Assembly (NCBI GenBank): GCA_021613375.1
Contig: CM038720.1
Coordinates: 43,661,189-43,725,188, forward strand
Source of the DNA: Megaleporinus macrocephalus
Lineage: Eukaryota > Chordata > Actinopteri > Characiformes > Anostomidae
Length of the DNA: 64,000 bases
Direction of reading: 5' to 3'
Shown in pieces: positions 32,390 through 43,615 of the stretch (its first letter is position 1; the number at the start of each line of letters is the position of its first letter). The translations under genes were made by a program, and so were the position numbers. The notes under the pieces are model-generated. The model made no database searches. It had not been told where the DNA came from and saw nothing but the letters and a program-made list of their open reading frames with translations.

Positions 32390-32728
32390 TCTGATTCTCT
32401 GTATACTTTATTACTCTGTTCTTTAATGATCAGAACCACCACAGGACCACCACAGAGCAGATACTATTAGGGAGGTGGGTCGTTCTCAGCACTGCAGTTA
32501 CACTGACGTGGTCTTGGTGGGTTAGTGTGTGTTGTGCTGGTAGGAGTGGACCAGACACAGCAGTGTTTCTGTAGTTTTAAACATTGTGTTGATTCACTGT
32601 CTACACTATTAGACACTCCTAACTTGCTGCCATGTGCCATCAATAATAAACACCATGTTCGAGCAAGAATTTTCATAAGTCTCAGATGTCATGGTCTCAG
32701 GTCAGATGTCATGTTCTAGAAACTCCGG

Positions 32729-33400
32729 TGAAGAGAGGTGCTGAGCTGTCAACCTATTACCATCTGTTGGTGAGTTGGATCAGACCACAGGGAAGACTGA
32801 TGGTTAGACCTGGTAGGCCCAAGCGGACAGTGAGGGTATGCTAGGAACAACTGGCAGAGGTCTTTGTACTTTCCTCATGTGCTGGAGGAGGAAGAGGACT
32901 TGGGCACTGTTCAAAACCTCCTTTGTGGAAGTTGCCAGGCATACCTGTAATGGTGCTGGTCAGGGCAGAAAGCCAGGACTCCACTGGTGAACACCAGAAG
33001 TGAGGGAGGATGTCAAGCAGTCGGAATTAAAAGTGGAAAATTCTGATTTAAATGAGAGTATTGTTGGTCAGTGGAATGAGCACCTTGAGGAACTCTCAAA
33101 CCCACAAGACATGCCTCACTTACAGGAGTCAGAGGCTTCTGGGGTGTTAGACTCCATTTCTCTAGTGGGGGTGTTTGAGGTAGTTGGCAAGCTCAGAGAA
33201 TGCGATGAACAGCTGTTTGATGGATATATTCAACATCTCTCTGAGCACTGAGGTCATTTCAACATGCTTAAAGTCCTCCACCATCATCCCTCTGCCTTAA
33301 AAGTCACTGTCCTGCCTCAATAGCACTCACTCCCATCATCATGAAGTGCTTCGAGAGGATTTTATGAGGCACATTAAAGACCAGCTCCCTCCTTCACTGG
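32729..33400 (+). pseudogene. Rex3-type LINE fragment (5' of the reverse transcriptase)
   Basis: Starts GGTGAAGAGAGGTGCTGAGC and contains GTGAGTTGGATCAGACCACA, GACCTGGTAGGCCCAAGCGG and CAGTGGAATGAGCACCTTGA, the endonuclease-polymerase linker sequence of Rex3-like elements. A short open stretch (33000-33251) is a remnant only. From about 33290 it gives way to a Rex1-like scrap (TCATCATGAAGTGCTTCGAG). A second, similar copy lies at 36041. Confidence 0.65.
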
Positions 33401-33403
33401 ACC

Positions 33404-33550
33404 CATATAATATAATATAATAAACTATAATAAAATAATATATATATAGTTATTATATAATAGTATTATATATATATCTCTGCAGTGCTCTGGTGCTCCA
33501 TATAGAATATAATATAGCGCAATACAATAATATAGATTGATATAAATAGT
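33404..33550. repeat. AT-rich repeat similar to 22138-22330
   Basis: ATAATATAATA runs followed by TCTCTGCAGTGCTCTGGT, also present after the ATAAT array at 22182-22201. Together with the downstream match (22340 and 33975) this suggests the whole OR flank was duplicated. Confidence 0.6.
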
Positions 33551-33759
33551 TTGGCTGCTTAGTTTAGTAAAATAAGTGTGAGGACATAGAAAATGGCAGA
33601 AGCCTCGGAGGATTTCTCTTTTGACCATCATGCTGTATAATTTGGAAGTCAGGAGTTCATCTTTTTGTTTTGTATGATTTTAAGTTCATAGTAAAGATAC
33701 AAACCCCAAAGAAAAGTTTGGATTCAAGATTTTTTTATTTTATGATACATGTCATGTGT

Positions 33760-33950
33760 AAAGAAAAGATAAGAAAAGAAAAGATAAAACTTTATTAGTC
33801 CCACAGTGGGGGAAATTCAGAGTTACAGCAGCAATGGGATAGCAAGGCATTTAAAAAGTAGATAAAAACAGTACAGTATATACAATATAAATAAAAAAAA
33901 AGAACTTCAAGGTTTAAAGCTAGTGAGTCAGCACACTGTACTCACGTAAA
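33760..33950 (-). mobile_element. LINE 3' tail fragment (Rex1-like)
   Basis: Minus-strand sequence ends in CACTGTGGGACTAATAAAGT followed by TTTATCTTTTCTTTTCTTAT-type repeats. Tails of this kind end Rex1-group LINEs. No coding sequence remains. Confidence 0.5.
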
Positions 33951-33974
33951 TATTAACAATATAAATGATCAATG

Positions 33975-34184
33975 TAATATTTGTTTTTCTGGTAAATAAA
34001 CATGTGATTTGGAGCTTTTTGTTAGCATGTTTTGTTGCAGAGCTCTGGCAATGTTTACCAGGACACAAAACTACCCAAGATCACATGCTGAGTTTTATGA
34101 TCTTCTACATAAAAAAAAAAAAAAATTCTTGTTTTTACTAAATTACTGTTTAACTTCTAGAATATATTAAAGCTAAAGCCTTCA
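33975..34184. repeat. Diverged part of an OR-flank duplication (copy 2)
   Basis: Counterpart of 22340-22540 at about 90 percent by eye. Confidence 0.8.
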
Positions 34185-35052
34185 CTTTCTGTTAAATAGT
34201 TTAAATATTTTGTCTCAGATCCAATAAACATTTCTGAATCGCTGTGTGTTTTGTTGATATTGGGGTGGATTTATTTAATAAGTAGGCACCAACTGCAGAG
34301 TTAACGCACAAGATTTAATTTTAAAAGTGAAACACTTGGTTACAATATCCCAAAACAATTCTACAATGAAATGAGTCCTGAATCTTTACAGGCCCAGCCA
34401 ACACACTCTACTGAAGCTCTTTACTGAAGAAGTGAATATCCAAACTGTATCATTCAAAGAAAATGTCACTTGTAGGTCTGTTACAATCAGCAAATATCTG
34501 TTTTACTCTGGAGTTATGAGATACAATGTGAGTATACACCAGAGTTCAAAACATATTACTATTTAAGCAGAAACAGACAGTTATTCAGAAGTCTTTCTTA
34601 TATATATTCTTTAGATAAAAGTCTAAGTATAAGATAAAAAAATGCAGAGAAGATTGATCTGCTTTATCCCAATTTGCCAAACTACAGACACTGTTTCATT
34701 TTAATTTTCCATAATTTTCACCGGCTCATCCACTGCAAAGTTCACCTTAATTCGTTTGTAGAGAACTTTAATAGACTGTAATACCTCCTCTGTCTTCAAA
34801 GTATATATGATGGGGTTTAACATTGGAGGAACTGTTTGTGTAAGGACTGAGTTGAGTATTCTAGTGTTTGGATGCAGGTATGTTGAAATAGAAGCCATAT
34901 AAACACTAAAGATTGGAAGATAAAACATAGTCACTAATATGAGGTGGGAAGTGCAGGTTTTCATAGCTTTAATGCGGTCAGCACCGTGTGAGATCTTAAG
35001 CAACGCAAAACCAATACACACATATGAAATAGCTATCAGTATCAATGGAATG
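34185..35052. repeat. Near-identical OR duplication (copy 2)
   Basis: Counterpart of 22707-23566; covers the 3' flank and the 3' half of OR-C. Confidence 0.9.
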
Positions 35053-35693
35053 CAAAGTACAACAGCAGTATAGACACTGGCCATTGCATAGTTAGGAGAA
35101 TTATCATTACAGGCTAGCCTGAAGATAGGGCCATGATCACAGAAATAACTTCCAACTGTAGCCGATCTACAGAAGGACAGTCTGGTAATCAGAGATACAG
35201 AGGCAGACATAATAGTTGCAGAGATAACCCACATAACACCAATAATCAGAGTCATTGTAGTTTTGGTGACAATAGCGTGATACCGCAGAGGAAAACATAT
35301 AGCAACTACTCTGTCAAAACACAAAGCAAGCAGACTGTAGGACTGCATGATCATGAAAAGAAAAACAAAAAACATGCTTGTTAGACAGTCTTCATAAGAT
35401 ATCCACTGGTCCTCACGCAGAAACATGTCTGCATACTTCGGAATAAGAGCAGAACTTCCACACAGATCAGACAAGGCCAAGTTAAAGACAGCGATATACT
35501 TTGCTGTGTGGAGAGTACGTGCCAGGTATATAGTACCCATTATAAAAGAGTTTCCTAAAACAGTAACAGCATATACAAAACACAAAAACATGTAGTAATA
35601 CTTTGCATTTGGCATGTTGTACAATCCATTGATGTAAAATATTTGGGGGCGAACAAAAGTTGCATTATTGTCAGTGGACTCTATGGATGTCAT
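34701..35693 (-). CDS. Olfactory receptor OR-C (fish type-1 OR, 330 aa)
   Basis: Seven-helix odorant receptor. Layout by residue: N-terminus 1-30 with N10-A-T; TM1 about 33-57 (GNS at 47-49); TM2 about 66-86; C103 before TM3; TM3 about 104-126 with C-F-D-R-V at 125-129; TM4 about 146-168; loop-2 cysteines C175, C185 and C195; TM5 about 205-230; KAMKTCTSHL 242-251; TM6 to about 272; PPMLNPIIY 289-297; basic tail LYKRIKVNF. ATG at 35693 is preceded by an acceptor (TTTTTATAG/GTTAC) 32 bases upstream. It shares MFLREDQWIS with OR-E and near-identity with the truncated copy at 23212. Intact; expression not shown. Confidence 0.96.
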   Translation of the reverse strand: MTSIESTDNNATFVRPQIFYINGLYNMPNAKYYYMFLCFVYAVTVLGNSFIMGTIYLARTLHTAKYIAVFNLALSDLCGSSALIPKYADMFLREDQWISYEDCLTSMFFVFLFMIMQSYSLLALCFDRVVAICFPLRYHAIVTKTTMTLIIGVMWVISATIMSASVSLITRLSFCRSATVGSYFCDHGPIFRLACNDNSPNYAMASVYTAVVLCIPLILIAISYVCIGFALLKISHGADRIKAMKTCTSHLILVTMFYLPIFSVYMASISTYLHPNTRILNSVLTQTVPPMLNPIIYTLKTEEVLQSIKVLYKRIKVNFAVDEPVKIMEN

Positions 35694-35725
35694 GTCTCAA
35701 ATAAAATGTAATAAAGTTTTGTAAC

Positions 35726-35839
35726 CTATAAAAATGATCACACCACAACTCATCAAAATGTCAATGCAAACAAACAAAAAAATAAATAGCAAATTAAATA
35801 TTTGTCAGTAGTAAGAAAGTAAGAAAAGAGATATAATAC
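35726..35839 (-). other. Predicted 5' UTR intron of OR-C
   Basis: Donor TGCAAAAG/GTATTATAT (exon ends 35840) and acceptor ATTTTTATAG/GTTAC (exon resumes 35725): 114 bp. Confidence 0.6.
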
Positions 35840-35890
35840 CTTTTGCAGCAGGACAAACCCTTATAGAGTAGAATTTTAGAAACGATGAAA

Positions 35891-35920
35891 CATTTATAAT
35901 GGAACTGTTTACGTCATCCT
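35891..35920 (-). promoter_or_regulatory. OR-C promoter module
   Basis: Minus strand: TGACGTAA (35916-35909), then ATTATAAATG (35900-35891), about 200 bp before the ATG. This interval is absent from the truncated duplicate at 23212-23566. Confidence 0.65.
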
Positions 35921-36040
35921 CAAAAACACACCTCCACAAAACCAGGGTCTCTACAGACACGACTGTGGGCTAAAATAAAGTACATCATTGATTGACCTTG
36001 TCATTCCATTTGACTTGAGACCATACATTTTGGACATTTT

Positions 36041-36990
36041 GGTGAAGAGAGGTGCTGAGCTGTCAACCGATCACCATCGGTGGCGAGTTGGATCAGACCA
36101 CAGGAAAGACTGATGGTCAGACCTGGTAGGCCCAAGCGAACAGTGAGGGTATACTAGAAACAACTGGCAGAGGTCTTTATACAGAATTAATATAACTTAG
36201 CAGGAACTTTTCTCATGTGCTGGACGAGGTAGAGGACTTGGAGTCCGAATGGACACTATTCAGAACCTCCTTTGTGGAAGTCGCCAGGCATAGCTGTGGT
36301 GGTGATTGTCAGGGCAGAAACCCAGGACCCCACTAGTAAACACCAGTAGTGAGGGATGTTGTTAAGTAGTCGAGTGGCTTTGCTCAAGATGTACTGAGTA
36401 AAGGTGTAGAAATTCTGATTTCAAATGAGAGTATTGTTGGTCAGTGGAATGAGCAGCTTGAGGCACTCTCAAACCCACGAGACATGCCTCACTTACAGGG
36501 GTCAGAGTAGCAAGTTATCTCTGATACCTCAAGATACTTGTAGATATTCTGGGGCTGTCATGGCTAATGCACTTATACAATGGACCTTTGGAACTTGGGT
36601 ACAGTAGCTTTGGACTCGTAGACCAGGGTGGTGGTCCCTATATTTAAGAAAGCTGACCAGAAGTGACCAACTATGGGGGTATCACACTGCTCAGCCTCCA
36701 TGGAAAAGCCTATACCTAAGTGCTGGAAAATAGGCTCTGACTGATAGTTGAACCTTGATAGTTGATTGAGGAGGAACAATGCAGATTTTGTCTCAGCTGT
36801 GAAACAATGGACCAGCTTTCAATCCTGAGCAGGTAGTTGAGGTGACCTGGGATTTTTCCAACCCAGTCTATATGTTTTGTGAGAAAGCTTATGACCATGT
36901 TCCTCAAAATATTCTGTGGAAGGTCCTCTAGGAATATGAGGTGCCAGGGTCACTACCAGGGTCTCTGAGTATTTGGACACAGTAAGAGCT
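36041..36990 (+). pseudogene. Rex3-type LINE fragment
   Basis: Begins GGTGAAGAGAGGTGCTGAGC like the copy at 32729, continues through the linker, then into reverse transcriptase-like bases: GGTGGTGGTCCCTATATTTA, ACTATGGGGGTATCACACTG (NYGGI block) and GAGGAGGAACAATGCAGATT (EEEQCRF block), to about 36990. There are many stops. It is inactive. Confidence 0.7.
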
Positions 36991-38156
36991 GTGTCCATAT
37001 ACTCAGTATTAAGTCAAGCTTATTTATCTTTGACATATTTGCAGCATGAACAAATTTGTATGGACTACTTATTATTCAATTTGACTAATGAGTCAATTAG
37101 ATAGCAATTTGGTAAATTTGGCTGTAAATAGTTTTTACATGCTGCAGTAAAACAATTGTTTGTGTACAGTATGAGAAACAATAAATATTTTATGTTTTTT
37201 GGACTGCATAGTGGAAATAAGTGTTTCATGATTTGATGAATTTATATAAATGTATGTAAACTGAACATCATAACATATATTAACATTAGGCATTGTGCAA
37301 TAGCACCAAGTTCAAGTTTGGTGTTAATCAGACCATGCATTCCAATCACTGTCTGATAAATCAGAATGTTTGCTTGCTTATACAATGTAGTGAAACTCAT
37401 CCATGTAAGGGTTAGTCTGGGTGCCAGTTCAACTCCAGCCACTAGGGTGCAATAGCAGGGTGGCAATCAGTCCTAACAGTCCATATGTTAAAGAGTCTGG
37501 CCAGTAACTGGTAAAGAGCTGAGAGCATTGGTGTTCCCTCTTTTAAACTATTTTAGACATTTTTTCGGTGGAGTGCTGTGAGATTTCCCTCCTCTCTCGT
37601 TTTCTTTGCATTCCATGGGAAAGTGGTCTCATTTGTCACCTGCCTTGTTTCTAGTCCTGTTTTTTTGTTTTTCATCTTTGGGTGTGCCATAACATTTCCA
37701 GGTAGCCAGTCTCTCCCCAATTTTTCTTTGTTTCCTGTTTCAGATGTAAAACCTCTCCCTGTTACCTGGTAAGAACAAGACTGGACTGGACTAGACTGGG
37801 TTTGAGATGGACTAGACTGGGTTAGAGACTGGACTAGACTAGGTTAAAGATGGAATAAACTGGGTTTGAGACTAGACTAGACTTGGTTAGAGACTGGACT
37901 TCACAGGACTGGACCGGCAATATGCAATCCAAATGGGATAAAGTGACATTCCCTACAGGTGGCTTTTCTAAGAAAATTTCCAAGTGAGAAAACATAAGGA
38001 AGTACCCTGTAGTGCAGGATTTTCCAAAACGTTCTTTGGACTAGGCTTTCCCATATACATATCAAGCTGTCAAATGCCTGCTGAAATCTAATTACCCAAT
38101 GGCAGCCACATTTTTATGACATGATTGTCAAATTAAGAATTATTTTGGGTACTTGA
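36991..38156. other. Spacer with a 21-22 bp tandem array
   Basis: No gene recognised. At 37786-37915 about six drifting units of GGACTAGACTGGGTTAGAGA type form a minisatellite. Elsewhere AT-rich. Confidence 0.5.
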
Positions 38157-41117
38157 TATGTTGTCCGAATTAAACGCAGACTCAGAAATTCTCGAACAGC
38201 TTGTCCAGATAACCTAATTAATATAAAAATATCAGACCCAGTATCCAGCTGCAGCATCTCTGAACTAAAGTTTGGTTTGTTTAATATAAGATCCCTAAAC
38301 TCTAAGGCTCTTATTGTAAATGATACAATAACGTATCAAAAATTTGATGTATTATGTCTCGTAGAAACATGGGTTAAACCTGAGGAATATTTGGCATTAA
38401 ATGAAGCCACTCCTATAGGTTATAATTATGTACACAGCCCCAGACTGTCCGGTAAAGGAGGGGGCATATGTGTCATTCATAAAAATTCATTAGACATCAT
38501 TAAGAAACACAGTCTCACTTTAAATTCTTTTGAATGTCTTTACATAAACATCACCAACCCGACCACTAACAGAAGTGTACTCACCCTAATCAGCATTTAT
38601 AGACCACCAGGACCTTATTCTGAGTTCTTAAAAGAATTCAGTGACTTTGTTGCAGATCTAGCAGTGAGCACTGAAAAACTAATAATCGCAGGAGATTTTA
38701 ATATTCACTTTGAAAACTCAGCAGATCCATTAAAAAAGGCTTTCTCATCTATCTTAGACTCTGTTGGTCTCACTCAAAATGTAATAGGGCCTACACATTC
38801 CTGTAATCACACACTAGATCTAGTTTTGACTTTAGGTGTTGATATACATAATCTTACTGTTCTTCCACAGACTTCAGTAGTTTCAGATCACTACCTAATT
38901 TCATATGAATTGAGTCTTAGTAAAAATGTATGTACATCACCCCGTTATTGCATGAAACGTTCGATAATGCCAAATACAGCCCAACACTTTATTGAAACTC
39001 TTCCAGATTTATCAACTATAGCTTCTCCTTCAGACCCAACAGAGCTAGACAGACTAACAGACTGTGTAGAAAATAAGCTCCGATTAACTTTAGACAATGT
39101 TGCACCTATAAAAGCTAAAAGGACGCAACAGAAAAAGCTCGCTCCGTGGTACAACAATGAAATACGCACCTTAAAACAGACAGTACGGAAATTAGAGCGC
39201 AAATGGAGAGTGACCAAGCTGGAGGTATTTCACTCTGCTTGGAAAGACAGCCTTAGCAGTTACAGAAAGACACTTATTAAAACATGCTCAGCATACCTGT
39301 CCACACTCATCGAACACAACAAAAACAATCCTAGAGTTTTATTTAGCACAATCGCAAAACTTACCAAAAATCAGGCAGGAACGGAACCTCAGATACCCGC
39401 CAACTACAGCAGCAATGATTTCATGGACTTTTTCAATAGCAAAATCGAGAATATTAGACAAAATGTTCAACTGACACCAGTAACCTATCCTTCATCCGGT
39501 TTGGCTGAGACAGCACAAAATGTGATTTTAGAAGAAAGACTAGAAACATTCTGTCCATTTCAGCAGTCAGAATTAGAAAAACTTATCTCTTCCTCAAATT
39601 CTGCTACATGCACACTTGATATGATTCCAACAAGCCTATTGAAACAAGTATTACCAGCTATTATTAAACCTATCTTAACTATCATCAACTCTTCTCTTAG
39701 TCTGGGTCATGTACCTAAGTCTTTTAAACTAGCTGTGATAAAACCCTTGATAAAGAAACCAAATCTTGACCCCAGAGAACTGTCCAGTTATAGACCCATT
39801 TCCAATTTACCTTTTATCTCTAAGATTTTAGAAAAGGCTGTAGCTCGACAACTCTGTTCTCATCTACATAAGAACAACATATATGAAAAATTCCAATCTG
39901 GTTTTAGGCCACACCACAGCACAGAGACAGCTTTAGTTAAGATAACAAATGATCTTCTTCTTGCCTCTGATCAGGGCCATGTATCTCTACTGGTGCTACT
40001 AGATCTAAGTGCAGCTTTTGACACTATAGATCACACTATTCTCTTGGACAGGCTAGAAAATGTGGTTGGAATCACAGGAACAGCGTTATCCTGGTTCATA
40101 TCTTACCTTAGTGATCGCTTTCAGTTTGTAAAGATAAATAATGTATCATCTAATTATACAAGAGTGAAATATGGAGTTCCACAAGGTTCTGTTTTAGGTC
40201 CTCTGTTATTTACACTATATATGCTACCATTAGGCTCAGTTATAAATAGGCACGGAATTAGTTTCCACTGTTATGCTGATGACACACAGCTGTACATATC
40301 AGCCAAACCAGATGATAAATCTAGATTAAATAAGATAGAAGATTGTGTAAGAGATATTAGACTTTGGATGCTACAGAACTTCCTTCTTTTAAACCCTGAC
40401 AAAACCGAAGTTCTCCTCCTCGGCCCAAAGGCTGCTCGGACTAAATGTTCAGATTTAATGTTAAATCTTGCTGATTTCTCTGTAGTTCCTGGTTCAGTAG
40501 CCAAAAATCTTGGTGTAACAATTGACTCAGATCTGACATTTAATCAACACATAGGTAATATTACAAGAACAGCGTTTCTTCACCTGCGAAACATTTCAAA
40601 GTTAAGAAATGCGTTATCTGTGTCTGATGCTGAAAAGTTGATACATGCCTTTATAACCTCAAGGCTAGATTACTGTAATGCATTATTGTCAGGATGCTCC
40701 AGCAGGAACCTGAATGAACTTCAGTTGGTTCAGAACGCTGCAGCTAGAGTACTTACTAAAACCAGGAAATTCGATCACATCAGTCCAGTTTTATCAGCGC
40801 TACACTGGCTTCCTGTTAAATTCCGTATCGACTATAAAATTCTTTTACTGACGTATAAAACCCTGCATGGTCTCGCACCGGAGTACCTGCAAGATCTTAT
40901 TTCCTATTATGAACCACCACATTCACTCAGATCACAGGATGCTGGTTTTCTAATAGTTCCTAAAATTCAGAAGTCTACAATGGGGGGAAGAGCTTTTTCC
41001 TACAAAGCCCCCAAACTGTGGAATAATCTTCCAGTTAATGTTCGGGACTCTGACACAGTCTCAAGCTTTAAGCCCAGACTAAAAACATACTTGTTCAGTT
41101 TAGCTTTTGGTGACTGA
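38157..41117 (+). CDS. L2 endonuclease-reverse transcriptase (ORF2 protein)
   Basis: About 986 codons are open; the first ATG after the upstream stop is not obvious, so the start is uncertain and the 5' end may be cut. Endonuclease motifs: [22 protein letters not shown] (catalytic Glu), [20 protein letters not shown] (GDFN), [12 protein letters not shown] (SDH). Reverse transcriptase motifs: [87 protein letters not shown] (catalytic Y-A-D-D at about 40271-40282) and [13 protein letters not shown]. The C-terminal block [20 protein letters not shown] and an end near [12 protein letters not shown] are typical of L2/CR1. The protein nicks DNA and primes reverse transcription there. All catalytic motifs are kept, so this is the best-preserved mobile-element protein in the window. 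Confidence 0.92.
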   Translation, partial: YVVRIKRRLRNSRTACPDNLINIKISDPVSSCSISELKFGLFNIRSLNSKALIVNDTITYQKFDVLCLVETWVKPEEYLALNEATPIGYNYVHSPRLSGKGGGICVIHKNSLDIIKKHSLTLNSFECLYINITNPTTNRSVLTLISIYRPPGPYSEFLKEFSDFVADLAVSTEKLIIAGDFNIHFENSADPLKKAFSSILDSVGLTQNVIGPTHSCNHTLDLVLTLGVDIHNLTVLPQTSVVSDHYLISYELSLSKNVCTSPRYCMKRSIMPNTAQHFIETLPDLSTIASPSDPTELDRLTDCVENKLRLTLDNVAPIKAKRTQQKKLAPWYNNEIRTLKQTVRKLERKWRVTKLEVFHSAWKDSLSSYRKTLIKTCSAYLSTLIEHNKNNPRVLFSTIAKLTKNQAGTEPQIPANYSSNDFMDFFNSKIENIRQNVQLTPVTYPSSGLAETAQNVILEERLETFCPFQQSELEKLISSSNSATCTLDMIPTSLLKQVLPAIIKPILTIINSSLSLGHVPKSFKLAVIKPLIKKPNLDPRELSSYRPISNLPFISKILEKAVARQLCSHLHKNNIYEKFQSGFRPHHSTETALVKITNDLLLASDQGHVSLLVLLDLSAAFDTIDHTILLDRLENVVGITGTALSWFISYLSDRFQFVKINNVSSNYTRVKYGVPQGSVLGPLLFTLYMLPLGSVINRHGISFHCYADDTQLYISAKPDDKSRLNKIEDCVRDIRLWMLQNFLLLNPDKTEVLLLGPKAARTKCSDLMLNLADFSVVPGSVAKNLGVTIDSDLTFNQHIGNITRTAFLHLRNISKLRNALSVSDAEKLIHAFITSRLDYCNALLSGCSSRNLNELQLVQNAAARVLTKTRKFDHISPVLSALHWLPVKFRIDYKILLLTYKTLHGLAPEYLQDLISYYEPPHSLRSQDAGFLIVPKIQKSTMGGRAFSYKAPKLWNNLPVNVRDSDTVSSFKPRLKTYLFSLAFGD

Positions 41118-42571
41118 GCTATGCCTCTCGTCCACTATATTATTCCAAACCAGAACTAACCTTGTTTTTCTTTTCTTTTTCTTTTCTTTTCTTTTCTCCT
41201 TCTTTCTGAGGTAATAACAGCCCACCTGTCCTGCCGAATACTGTTGGAGGACTGACCATCAGTACCCCTTGTTACCTTATAACCTCTTCATCTATGTCAT
41301 CTTTATGGATGTTAGTCATCTGCTGCACCTTGATTGCATCACTGTATCATCCAGATGTAGCACGTGTGCAGCTTCTCTTCCTTTTAGTTCGTTTTGTTTA
41401 TAATCTGATCTGTCAGTCACCAGCTGCACTCTAAACACTCCATATCCCGTTATCCTCATATCCTCTGTACACCCCCTCGTTATCCCAACCGTGTTAGCAT
41501 GAGGGAGATTGGACGGGTGAATAACAAAAGCCAAGCTAGGTCTTCAGGGTGTCATGCTAAGTCTAGTGGCGCACTCCTTGTTTCACCCGTTAGTTCTTCT
41601 TCTCCTGTTTCTTGACCTACTTAGTTGCTGCGAGTATCTCTAAATTGATTAATTGACTTATTCCACACCCCTTCGTTCTCCTAACCGTGTTAGCGTGAGG
41701 GAGATCGGATGGGTAAATAACAAAGGCCAAGTTAGGTCTTGAGGGTGTCCTGCTCAGTCTAGTGGCGCACTCCTCGTTTCACCCGTTAGTTCTTCTTCTT
41801 TTGTTTATTGATTTAGGACGTGGAACTCTCTAAAGGTAGAGAGGCCTAAAGTACGGTAGTAACGCTTAACAAGCGCCGGCCTCTGTCTCTGTACTAACCC
41901 AAACCAGAACTAACTCTGTCTCTATACTAACCTAAACCAGAACTAACTCTGTCTCTGTACTAACTAAACCAGAACTTACTCTGTCTCTGTACAAACACAA
42001 ACCAGAACTAACTCTGTCTCTGTACCAACACAAACCAGAACTAACTCTGTCTCTGTACTAACCTAAACCAGAACTAACTCTTTCTCTGTACTAACCCCAA
42101 CCAGAACTAACTCTTTCTTTTCTCTTTCCGAGGAAAAAACCGCCCACCTGTCCCGCCTAATACTGTAAAGGACTGACCACCAGGGCCCCCCCACTTGGCA
42201 CCAACCAGTTCTCCTCTCCATTTGTGCCATTTGCTCCATCCTTGACTGCATCGCTGTATTATCCACCTGATGTAGCACCCGTACAGCTTCTAAAGCTTCT
42301 ACCATCAGACTCAGCTTTAGTTTATAAACTGTAAATACTGTTCAACCTGAGGAGGATGGGTCTCCCCGTGTGAGTCTGGTTCCTCCCAAGGTTTCTTCCT
42401 CTAGTTGAGGGAGTTTTTCCTTGCCACTGTTGCCTCTGGCTTGCTCACAGGGGGATAAACAGCTGTGATTTCATGTTTTTCATGTTTTTAAAATTCCTGT
42501 AAAGCTGCTTTGTGACAACATCGTTGTAAAAAGCGCTATACAAATAAACTTGACTTGACTTGACTTGACTA
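41118..42571 (+). repeat. L2 3' UTR with internal repeats
   Basis: Contains a CTTTT-rich run after the stop; the 147-bp repeat pair (each with CCGTGTTAGC.TGAGGGAGAT and TAGTGGCGCACTCCT); seven or so copies of a 33-bp unit starting CTCTGTCTCTGTACTAACC; then the conserved GAGGAGGATGGGTCTCC and GGTTCCTCCCAAGGTTTC blocks that recur at 48300-48380 (reversed) and 58265-58335. Confidence 0.85.
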
Positions 42572-43009
42572 ACCCACATCAGAATTGATCCCCAGAATTG
42601 AATTAGGTGACCATAAACCAGTGTGCTACCACTGTGCCACTGAGGTTCTGAAATAGAAGTGGGAATAAGCCACCCAAGAAGCAGTGCAAAACAAAAAGGT
42701 GGGAATCTCAAATGCAGAATATTTGCATTTTTTAAACAAATGAGAATGAAAGACTTACAAACTAATTGATTACTAAAAGTCTTCATATCGCATGTATGCA
42801 TCATGTGTCCCTAGTTTTCTCTTATGATATTTTTTTGTTTTTTCTTTTCTTTTTAGCCTTTTTTTAGCCTATCCTTTCTTACAGCTTTTACCGTTTTTTT
42901 TAATCCTGAGGATTTTTAGACTTTGAGACTTTTAGATTTACCAGCTCTTCAATGCACCTCCCAGGCCTCCTGCTGGTGGCTGACTACACTGGCTAACAGT
43001 ACACCCTCC
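42572..43009. other. Spacer
   Basis: T-rich and AT-rich DNA; nothing recognised. Confidence 0.4.
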
Positions 43010-43330
43010 TACAGTGGCACCTAACAACCTAAGCAAGCAGAGCTGGGTCTGTAACCTTCATGGTCAACCAAGTACTGGGGCCCCACATACAAACAGTTGC
43101 AGTCAGGACACATGTAGTGTGGGGGGCATCTTCATACTTGGCAGGAGCTGTAACCAGTATGAGACTGGGTTGATATGCTGTAGTATCTTAAAGGGCCCCA
43201 GAAAGCAGAGTGCCAGCTTATGCCTCAGTTTGATAGCCAAACACGTTGACCTACATGGAGCAAGTGGGCATGATACCTCTTGCAATCGACTGCCTGCTTA
43301 CTAGCCACTTACTAGACAGCGGTGGACATA
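43010..43330 (-). pseudogene. Ty3/gypsy pol C-terminal remnant
   Basis: Minus-strand pieces read AIKLRHKLALCFLGPFKILQ, HINPVSYWLQLLPSMKMPPT and LHVS. The GPF module followed by P-T-L/F-H-V-S just before the chromodomain-like end is characteristic of sushi-type gypsy integrases; the same P-T-F-H-V-S block occurs at about 63725. Stops on both sides. Confidence 0.65.
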
Positions 43331-43451
43331 CTGCTTGGCAGACAGAACAACTCCAAATAATGGAGGTGGGTATCTGACATACCCAGGGTCAAGTGCCATA
43401 GCGTAGCTGGTCTGCCCAAGAGGACATACTGATCTCCGCCAAGAAGTGGAG

Positions 43452-43615
43452 CCAAGTCAAGTGAAGATTTATTTATTTAGTGCCTTTTATAACAGATGTC
43501 ACAAAGCAGCTTTACAGAAAATCAGGGTCCAAGCCCCCAGTGAGCAAGCCAGGGGTAACATTAGCAAGAAAAACTCCATCAGAGCAAAGGGGAAGAAACC
43601 TGGAAAGTAAAACTC
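43452..43615 (-). mobile_element. L2 3' tail fragment
   Basis: Plus-strand AAGTCAAGTGAAGATTTATT, then CACAAAGCAGCTTTACAGAA and CCCAGTGAGCAAGCCAG, is the reverse of the L2 3' end at 42420-42571. Only the tail remains. Confidence 0.8.

Larger units (their letters stand above)
38157..42571 (+). mobile_element. L2-type LINE with uninterrupted ORF2
   Basis: Coding region 38157-41117, a 1.4-kb 3' UTR, and a 3' end reading GTAAAGCTGCTTTGTGACAA, then AAAAAGCGCTATACAAATAA and CTTGA repeats, the hairpin-like end typical of fish L2. The frame is closed at 38154 by TGA. No ORF1 is seen, so the element is probably 5'-truncated. The UTR holds a 147-bp direct repeat (41471-41617 and 41666-41812) and a 33-bp tandem array (41880-42118). 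A second truncated copy is at 48167-50985. Confidence 0.9.

Noticed and set aside
35133..35384. Open stretches on the plus strand across the ORs (also 60945-61370)
   Set aside because: Antisense shadows of receptor codons; present in more than one OR only because the receptors are similar.
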